Below are positions 57,493-64,000 of a stretch of DNA of 64,000 bases, one piece after another (position 1 is the first letter of the stretch; every line of letters starts with the position of its first letter). Position numbers and translations under genes: made by a program. The stretch lies in NCBI RefSeq assembly GCF_018873765.1, contig NC_057925.1:22703568-22767567 (forward strand). The letters run 5' to 3'. The stretch comes from Telopea speciosissima. Its lineage: Eukaryota; Streptophyta; Magnoliopsida; Proteales; Proteaceae. A model generated the notes under the pieces. It was not told the origin of the DNA. It was given only the letters and a program-made list of their open reading frames with translations, and searched no databases.

Positions 57493-58194
57493 CGTCCTGC
57501 TAGGAACTGGAACCAATCCACCCAATAGCTTATTGGTCCGGATCTGGTCTTAGTGATAGGTTATTGGTCCGGATCTGGTCTGGTCCCAGGAACCGTTAAG
57601 GAACCGTTAGAACCGAAAGAAATGATAAGGACTAGATTGTCATCTAATAAAATCTGACGAATGATCTCATACAAAAGAAAAACTTCAGAAGCTGGGTTTT
57701 TGGTAGTATCTCCACTCATTCCTAACAACTACAATGTATAGATTATTATTTCAATAAAAATCTTTATTCAAGAACCACCAAATTGGTGATGATAGATGGC
57801 GAATTAATATAATATTTTGCTATTTCTAAACTCTCTCTCTCTCTCTCTACATAAATAAAGTCTAAATATGAGGAATTATGTGAAAGTTGTCGACATCAAA
57901 ATTAGTTCAAGTCTAACATATCTATTCGCATGAGATGATAATATATACATTGACATATTGGAACGTCTACCATTTTTCTAGAGCAACTCTTATTGTCCTT
58001 GTTTTGGGCTCTACATTATAATAATGTTTGGACCCGCTTAGGAACCGGAACTGGACCACTCATTACTTAATGGTCCTGGATCTCAGATTTGGAACCGGTG
58101 AGTTTATTGATCCGGATCTGGCCTTCACATCTTAGAGTCGGAACCGCTAGAGAACCGGATCGATAGCCCAAAATCGGACCAATTGACACCCCTA
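57493..58194. other. Right part of the hAT-like element body
   Basis: Non-coding, rich in GGTCCGGATCTGG and GGAACCGG words, with a TC microsatellite at 57834-57850. It ends with the inverted terminus CCAATTGACACCCCTA. Confidence 0.8.
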
Positions 58195-58202
58195 GTTATG
58201 TG

Positions 58203-58594
58203 TCATTATTGCTTAGGTGTAGTTATTTGCTACTGTGGTTAATTATTATTTTATTAATTATATGTATGTACGAGATTGTGGTTAGTTATTATATATAGTT
58301 ATTAAAAGTGGGATGAGTTGCAGGGTGATATTGTAGGAGTTGAGAGAAATTGTAGGAGTGGGGAAGTGGGTAGTTAATATTATCCATACATTTAACGATG
58401 AATGAAGAAGTAGAAAGTAATGAGAAAAATATTAATTAATTCTTGAGTTTATCTTGAGAGAGGATTGGTGGCCTCCCAATTGCACCAGGATGCCCGGCTT
58501 CGTCCGTAAAGTCAAATCTCACTTCTCTCTTATCTTTTCTCCTTTTTTTATTTGTTTATCTATTTTTTTGCCACCAAGATTTGCGCATATAACA
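58203..58594 (+). repeat. TRIM 5' LTR, main part
   Basis: Continues the LTR that starts at 38158 and ends CATATAACA. Compared with the 3' LTR there are scattered substitutions and a few indels. Confidence 0.85.
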
Positions 58595-58920
58595 AATGAC
58601 ATTACAGCTAGGCACAACGGAGGAAATCGACCGTCCTGGGTCTATATGGGTGTATCCTCCTCCGTTCAACGGCTTAAATCAAGAGTGGTTAGAAGAGATT
58701 TGTTCGAAGATTGACTGTCCCAGATTCGTATGGGATTTTCATCAGATTCTTCAAGCATTGCTGGACCAACGAGTTCAAGTTCGTGGGCGTAACGATGGCA
58801 ATCAACGAAAGCAACTTGGGAATTACCCAAACAAGATTTGGGATCCGGGTTGAATTATTATTAATTTTTATTTGTAATTTAGTGGTCTTGAAGACAAGAC
58901 CAAATTTTAGGGGGATGGAA
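58595..58920 (+). other. TRIM internal region (326 bp)
   Basis: It starts with ATGACATTACAGCTAGG, which resembles a mutated tRNA-iMet primer site (TGGTATCAGAGCTAGG), and ends with the polypurine-like AGGGGGATGGAA. A frame from 58596 to 58853 contains RPGSIWVYPPPFNG and WDFHQILQALLDQR but matches no family I know; it is probably not functional. Confidence 0.6.
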
Positions 58921-59320
58921 TGTTATGTATCATTATTGCTAAGGTGTAGTTATTTATTATTGTGGTTAATTATTATTTTATTAATTATATGTATGTACAG
59001 GATTATGGTTAGTTATTATGTATAATTATTAAAAGTGGGATGAGTTCTAGGGAGATATTGTAGTAGTTGAGAGAAATTATAGGAGTACGGAAGTGGGTAG
59101 TTAATATTATCGGTGACTGTAATGATGAATGATGAAATAGAAAATAATGAGAAAAATATTAATTAATTTTTGAGTTTATCTTAAGAGGGAATTGGCGTCT
59201 CCCAATTGAGCCAGGATGCCCGGCTTCGTCCATAAAGCCAAATCTCACTTTCTCTCTTATCTTTTCTCCTTTTTTATATTTGTTTTTCTATTTTCTCACC
59301 ACCAAGATCTGCTCATAATA
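58921..59320 (+). repeat. TRIM 3' LTR
   Basis: 400 bp, TGTTATGTATCATT...CTCATAATA, followed by the target duplication CACTA. Confidence 0.87.
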
Positions 59321-59465
59321 CACTACCACTAGAAAACTAACTTAGACATTAGAGATTGCCACTCAGAGTCTGCTCCAACTCCCTCGTGTGACCCTTTTTT
59401 CTTAGTTCTATGCAAATCGACCTTTGTATGCAGGTCGAAACCTCGAACAAACAGTTTTCTTCCCA

Positions 59466-59962
59466 GCACAACCTAAACTATCGAAGCATGCGAATTACAA
59501 AGGAGGATTAATTTTTGTTTGTTTCCAACAGAATCTTGGAATTGATTTAATTCTTAGAGCATTTATTTATTTTTTATTCCAATAGAATCTTCTTTGGAAT
59601 TTGGATTTCATTAATTGCTTCACACGTTTATCATGGAAAGATAGTGTTGATATTACAAGAACTTTCTACCCAAAAATTTTTTACAAGAACGGAAATAACC
59701 AGGTTGTCAAAAACATTTCTCAATTGAAAATATAGAACATCATGATTAAGACCTTTACAGAGAAAACAAGTTCGTATTTGGATCCTCTGCTGCCAGGCAG
59801 CCATGCGGCCTCACATAGGCACCCTTCTTGGGTGGGGTCCACACCTGCCTGTGTGAGGTCGCAGGCCGATCGCATGGCTGCCCGACAGCAGAGGATCACG
59901 ATTCCAAGTTTGTTCATTTTTGTTATACTTCTTGGTGTGATAGACTGATAGGCTGATAGAAC
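59466..59962. repeat. Repeat 'R', second copy, continuation
   Basis: Collinear with about 30110-30420, apart from carrying the 130-bp MITE that the other copy lacks. It stops where the Copia LTR begins after GATAGAAC. Confidence 0.8.
59775..59904. mobile_element. 130-bp foldback MITE, copy 2
   Basis: Flanks CAAGTTCG (59767-59774) and CAAGTTTG (59905-59912). Same length as the copy at 41728-41857, with inverted GATCCTCTGCTG arms. Confidence 0.87.
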
Positions 59963-60483
59963 TGTTAGAATTTTAGTTCTAATAAAATTCTATATGGACA
60001 TAATTAAATCCCTAAACCAGGCTAATTAGGGTTTTGGTCTAATAAAGTGGGGTCATTAAGTTATATTAGAAGTCTAATGTGGACTGGCTTAGTGTGGGCC
60101 AGATAGATTCCTATTGGGACTGTGATGAGTCAGACCCTATAGGGATTACTATATAAGGAGAGCTAGGTCCCCCCTCTACCCATAACAACTAATTATTCTC
60201 AATCACTATTGAGGAGTGCATTCTGGAAAGAGAGGGAGATATTCAGTGTTCATCGTCCTTGCGCATACGGTATTCTCATCAGGCCAGTTACTTTGGGAAT
60301 AGAGGGGAAGCACCTAGATCTTTGTTCTTTATTTTTCGCTGCAATCATCATCACTATGGATGCGAAACAAGGTTGGTGGTTCTATCCCTATTTTCTATTA
60401 TTTATTTGATTGTGTTCTTGAATGTCCTATGGAGATCCTGACTTTTGGGATTTTATCCCTATTCGGATCGATTTATTCTAATA
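59963..60483 (+). repeat. Copia 5' LTR (521 bp)
   Basis: Starts TGTTAGAATTTTAG and ends TTCTAATA (expected TTCTAACA), with TATATAAG at 60150-60157. Confidence 0.85.
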
Positions 60484-60485
60484 TG

Positions 60486-60497
60486 TGGTATCAGAGC
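60486..60497 (+). other. tRNA-iMet primer-binding site
   Basis: TGGTATCAGAGC, a perfect copy of the usual plant Copia primer site, two bases after the LTR. Confidence 0.93.
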
Positions 60498-61998
60498 CTC
60501 CATAGATCCGTTCTTGAACCTATATGGATTCAAAATAATAGAACATAATAAGGGAATCAAAAATTTTTCGATTCGAATCAAGGTTTTTAGGGTTTTTTCC
60601 AGTTTTCCAAAAACCCGTACGGACACTGGCATTATGCCGATTTTTTTAGCCGGCGAGAACAGAATCTGATCACATGGGGGCGTAGAGCTCAGAAAATTAG
60701 AATTTTTGGTGGGTGGATCACCGCCGGCGACTGCCGGACGCGCTCTCACGCGCCGGCGGCAGCCGCGGGTGATCTTCACTCACCGGCAAAAGTTTAAAAA
60801 AAAAAAAAAAAAGGAATTCTGGGGTTTGCTATCGTGCGCCTGATATTATTTATGGGCGATGCTAACGTGCGCTACCCGGGTCGAGCGGACCCGGTTTCCT
60901 ACCCGAAGACCCTACCCGTTGACCCAAATGTTGACCCGGGTAAACCTGGGCCGAACCCGATTGGACCGGGGCTGAATCGGTTCACTCGAACTGAGGTTGA
61001 GCCAGATTGATTTGGTTTGACTTTTCAGACCGGTTTGACCAGTACAGTCAACCGGATTTGGACCTGAACTTTGACCAGGCTTTCTGGGGGCTACGAGACT
61101 CCGTTTGGGGTCCCATTTTTTGCGTTGGCTCTGTTTTTCTGTGCTCTACATAGTAGTACCCTCTGTTTTGATCAGTTATGAATATTTTAAATATTTTTGA
61201 TATTCTTTTAAAGCATGCCCTATTCTGGAATTTGTCGATTCGTTCCATTGGGAATCGAACTAATTTTCTGACTTGCTGGAATACCTACCTTGATGAACAG
61301 AATCGTTGGATTTTGTGTTAGTTTTAAGACATTAAAAATAGATATGCATATTTTAAATATTCTTGGTATTCTTTTGATGCATGCCCTATTATGGAATTTG
61401 TCGATTCGTTCTATTGGGAACCGAACTAATTTTCTGACTTACTGGAATACCTACTTTGATGAACAATACTGTTGGCATATTTGTGTTAATTTTGAGACAG
61501 TTAAGCCTCTTGTCATAAAGTATAAAATAATACAATTTGTTTAAGGATGTAAGTAATTTTGGAATATCCCAAGAGAGGGTTCCATGGGTTCGACAGGATG
61601 CAGCAGCCAAAGCGACATTCCTTGTTGAATTTGTGAAACACCGGTCTCATATAGTTGTGGGATGTCCTTCAACTCTGATGTGTGGTCATACACCCAAAGG
61701 TGGTGGTCATGTATTGGTACTTGAAGGGGTACATATGCAGTATGCATATGAATAGGCTAACCCTAGAATTCTGCACACCCAAAGGTGGTGGATTTTGAAA
61801 GTTGAGCTGTATTCCCATGGCCACTGGTATGTAGGGATTTTTACAATTGCATGTTGGGAATTCAGCCCAAAGGTGTTTTCACAATGATGTGTGTAAAATT
61901 CTGATTAGCTTATAAGGTTTCAAGCTGTACTTGCATCATACTGATTATTGTACTGTTCATTGTTTAAATTTTCAGTCACCTTTTCTATCAATAATAAC
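60498..61998 (+). other. Copia leader with a 166-base tandem duplication
   Basis: A long untranslated leader. A unit around ATTTTAAATATT...GCATGCCC...GAATACCTAC is present at about 61178-61343 and again at 61346-61490 (offset 166). CACCCAAAGGTGGTG-like words occur at 61690-61790. GC-rich GCCGGCG words lie at 60720-60780. No gene is supported. Confidence 0.65.
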
Positions 61999-62754
61999 AT
62001 GGTCACTATTGAGATTCTTACTGGGTCAAATTTTAAGAAGTGGAAAGAGGACATTATGTTTGCCATGGAGATGGCAAATGTGCATACGTCCCTTGTTATA
62101 GATAAACCAATGGACCAAACAGTTGATAGTACTGAGGATGAAAAATTTGTGCATTCTGCATGGGAAAAGAGTAATCGCTTAGCTGCACTATCTATAAAGA
62201 GGTCGATACCGGAACACCTTAAGAGTGGTCTACCTGATAAATGTACTGCCAGAGTATTGCTGGATGCAATTTCCAAGAGATACCAAGTTTCATCGAATGC
62301 TAAGATTGGGAGACTTCTGCAAGGGCTATTTAATATGGAATACCATGGTTCTGGGGGTGTTAGGGATTATATTGTTTGGATGATTGACTATCAAACCAAA
62401 ATCAAAGCCTTGAATATTGTTCTTCCTGATGCCTTGATTGTTCATCAAGTTCTTAATACCCTACCTTCTGATTTTGACATCATCAAAACCAACTACCTTT
62501 CCCAGGACGGTGTCTGGAGTATCGATGACCTTATTTCTAGGGTTGTATCCGAGGAAGAGAAACTACTTGTTATTTCCAAATCCCATGAGAGTGAAAAGTC
62601 TAAAAACCATACTCATAAGTCTGCCAATAAAGAGTGCGATCGGATTAACAATTTGGGACCTAAGAAAGACTCTTTCAAGAAAGAGAGTGATCGCTGCTTC
62701 TTTTACAAGAAGAAGGGTCATATAAAGAAGGACTGCAACAAATACAAGACTTGA
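61999..62754 (+). CDS. Copia gag (UBN2 type) with altered zinc knuckle
   Basis: The frame is open from the ATG at 61999 (MVTIEILTGSNFKKWKEDIM) to 62754, about 251 residues, without internal stops. Landmarks: GSNFKKWKEDIMFAME, AWEKSNRLAALSIKRSI, LLDAISKRYQ, VRDYIVWMIDY, VLNTLPSDFDIIKTNY and SIDDLISRVVSEEEKL. The knuckle reads CFFYKKKGHIKKDC, with tyrosine in place of the second cysteine of C-x2-C-x4-H-x4-C, which should abolish zinc binding. The downstream pol frames are broken, so only gag could be made. Confidence 0.85.
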   Translation: MVTIEILTGSNFKKWKEDIMFAMEMANVHTSLVIDKPMDQTVDSTEDEKFVHSAWEKSNRLAALSIKRSIPEHLKSGLPDKCTARVLLDAISKRYQVSSNAKIGRLLQGLFNMEYHGSGGVRDYIVWMIDYQTKIKALNIVLPDALIVHQVLNTLPSDFDIIKTNYLSQDGVWSIDDLISRVVSEEEKLLVISKSHESEKSKNHTHKSANKECDRINNLGPKKDSFKKESDRCFFYKKKGHIKKDCNKYKT

Positions 62755-64000
62755 TTATCAAAACCCAGGCCATCAGGTAACGATTCTTTGGCTTTTGTTT
62801 GTGAGTCCAATCTATCATAAGCCTCATCCAGTACTTGGAGGCTAGACGGCGGGGCAACTGACTAAGTTGCTTTTACCATATAGGGATTCATAAATCGGAA
62901 GAGGCCAAATCAGGATGAATCAAGACTTGTCATAGGGAATGATGGATATGATTGACGTAAAGTTCGTGGGAGATATCATTTTATTACTAGTTTCTAGTTT
63001 TAATTTGACTGTAAAGAATACTTTTTATGTACCATCCTTCAGGCGGAATTTAATTTCGATTTCAGTGTTGGACATTGGTAGTTACCATTTTGAAATAAAG
63101 AACAGTATGATAAATTTATTTCAAATAAAGTTGGTTCCTGCATTACGTCTAATGGATTGTACAGACTGTGTTTATCTCCCAATGATATCTACGCCTTCCA
63201 TAATATTGAAAACGTTGTTTTCAAAAGACCCTTACCTAAAGAATGGTCTTTCACATTATGGCATAAGATGTTAGGTCATATTTCTAAGGCAAGAGTGGAA
63301 AGACTGATAAAGTCTGACATCCTACCTACTCTTGAAAGTGATCTAGAAACTTATGTAGACTGATGTAAGGGAAAGATGATCAAGATAAAGAGAAAAACTG
63401 TAGTCTATAGTTCTGACCTGTTGGAGGTCATTCACATTGGCATCAGTGGTCCCTATTTAGCCACATTGTGTAAGAATTTTTTATTTCATCACTTTTAACA
63501 GGCGACTACTCCCAATATGGCTATCTGTTCTTAATTAAAGAAAAGTCTGAATTTCTTGATAAGTTCAAGATTTTTGGGACTAAAGTTGAGAAACAGTTGG
63601 GGAAAGTTATTAAAATTGTTAAATCCGATCGTGAGGGTGAGTATTATGGCAGACATGGCGATGCTGGATAGCTTAAGGGCCTATTTTCCAAATACTAAGA
63701 GGACTCTGCGATAGTTGGTCAATTTACTATGCCAGGAAGTCCTGAGAAATATGGTGTCGCCGAAAGGCATAACCGCACTGGTGAAGAGTATTATTAGTAA
63801 GACAAATTTTACCTAAGTTCTTATGGGAGAAGTTTTTTGAAAACTACTCCTTGTATCCTTAACCATGTAGTTACTAAACCCAGAAACCATCTTAGAGTTT
63901 GGGGTGCCCTGCAGAAGTAAAATTATATTATCCGACTTTGAACAAGTTGGATTCCAGGACTACTCATTACTATTTTGTTAGCTACCCAGATCATTTGAAG
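62755..64000 (+). pseudogene. Copia protease, GAG-pre-integrase and integrase remnants
   Basis: After gag the frames are fragmented. A protease-like TWRLDGGAT stretch (about 62838-62864) is followed by FYVPSFRRNLISISVLD (62939-63274 frame), then the GAG-pre-integrase WHKMLGHISKARVERLIKSD in another frame (63157-63363). The integrase stretch 63400-63960 contains many stops. The aspartic protease active site is not intact. Confidence 0.78.

Larger units (their letters stand above)
38167..58194. mobile_element. hAT-like element inserted in the TRIM 5' LTR, itself invaded
   Basis: It begins TAGGGGTGTCAATTTTGG (38167) and ends with the inverted CCAATTGACACCCCTA (58194). An exact 8-bp duplication GTTATGTG flanks it (38159-38166, 58195-58202) and is the TRIM LTR's own sequence. 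Its original body is 38167-38210 plus 57493-58194, about 746 bp, GGAACCGG-rich and non-coding. Everything between came in later. Confidence 0.9.
38158..59320 (+). mobile_element. TRIM-like LTR element, outer host of a four-level nest
   Basis: CACTA lies immediately before 38158 (38153-38157) and immediately after 59320 (59321-59325), a 5-bp target duplication. The 5' LTR is split: its first nine bases TGTTATGTG are 38158-38166 and the rest is 58203-58594. The 3' LTR is 58921-59320. The LTRs are 401 and 400 bp and share TGTTAT...ATAACA-type ends. The internal region is only 326 bp (58595-58920). Without the insertion the element would be about 1.13 kb, in the size range of terminal-repeat retrotransposons in miniature. 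Confidence 0.88.
59963..64000 (+). mobile_element. Ty1/Copia retrotransposon, 5' part, running off the window
   Basis: LTR, primer site, leader, gag, GAG-pre-integrase and a degraded integrase follow in Copia order. The integrase region to 64000 is full of stops and frameshifts and ends with a VSYPDHLK phrase typical of the segment after the integrase core. RT, RNase H and the 3' LTR lie beyond the window. Confidence 0.9.

Noticed and set aside
37741-59465. One larger transposon enclosing the TRIM, inferred from the split repeat R
   Set aside because: Repeat R is clearly interrupted, but flanks at the break (TATGCAAC versus AGCACAAC) do not make a convincing duplication, so I did not call an element.

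Overview
This is a repeat-dense piece of nuclear chromosome from a flowering plant. Spliced GT-AG introns, plant-only families (a PLS-class PPR protein and a GASA/snakin peptide), Copia, Ty3/Tat, TRIM and L1-type elements, hAT MITEs and an Au-like SINE all point that way. The base composition and repeats do not let me name the species. There are no rRNA or tRNA genes, no CRISPR arrays and no prokaryotic operons.

Host genes are few. An intronless PPR gene (4198-6510, minus) is the largest intact one. A four-exon GASA/snakin gene (10554-11192, plus) is complete, with a TATA box and a poly(A) signal. A possible small orphan gene lies at 25267-25617 (minus). Between 20648 and 24608 I found an intron-containing but decayed copy of MUS81, the structure-specific endonuclease of recombination repair. 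It has lost its nuclease core and carries frameshifts and stops in most exons.

Left part, by region: a minus-strand Copia element cut by the window edge (1-3196); the PPR gene; a 1.18-kb foldback element abutting the PPR upstream region, with a second palindromic element inside it; a MITE with a perfect 8-bp duplication (9616-9793); GASA; a 502-bp hAT-like element (11458-11959); an L1 LINE inserted inside an opposite-strand L1 LINE (12447-14715); a Copia 3' half on the minus strand carrying a solo Ty3-type LTR (14715-19236); a 445-bp tandem duplication (19161-20042); the MUS81 pseudogene; several LINE tails; then a multi-copy complex repeat ('R', 29112-31685) and a 3'-truncated LINE with ORF1 and endonuclease (32333-36195).

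Right part: 38158-59320 is one nested insertion that can be dissected almost to the base from target-site duplications. A 400-bp-LTR TRIM-like element (TSD CACTA) was hit in its 5' LTR by a hAT-like element (TSD GTTATGTG). That received a 3-kb LTR beginning TGTCACACCC (TSD AGAAC/G), which was later partly duplicated together with foreign repeat sequence. The duplicate copy received an 11.8-kb Tat-like LTR retrotransposon (45047-56840; 1292-bp LTRs; TSD CCTTA). That innermost element encodes gag but no recognisable protease, reverse transcriptase or integrase, and its 3' half is made of three different tandem-repeat arrays. The window ends in a degenerate plus-strand Copia element (59963-64000) with a clear LTR and a tRNA-iMet primer site.

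I see no new cellular system. The noteworthy content is the insertion archaeology, the gag-only array-bearing retroelement, the MUS81 relic, and a family of short elements sharing one conserved GC-rich core.
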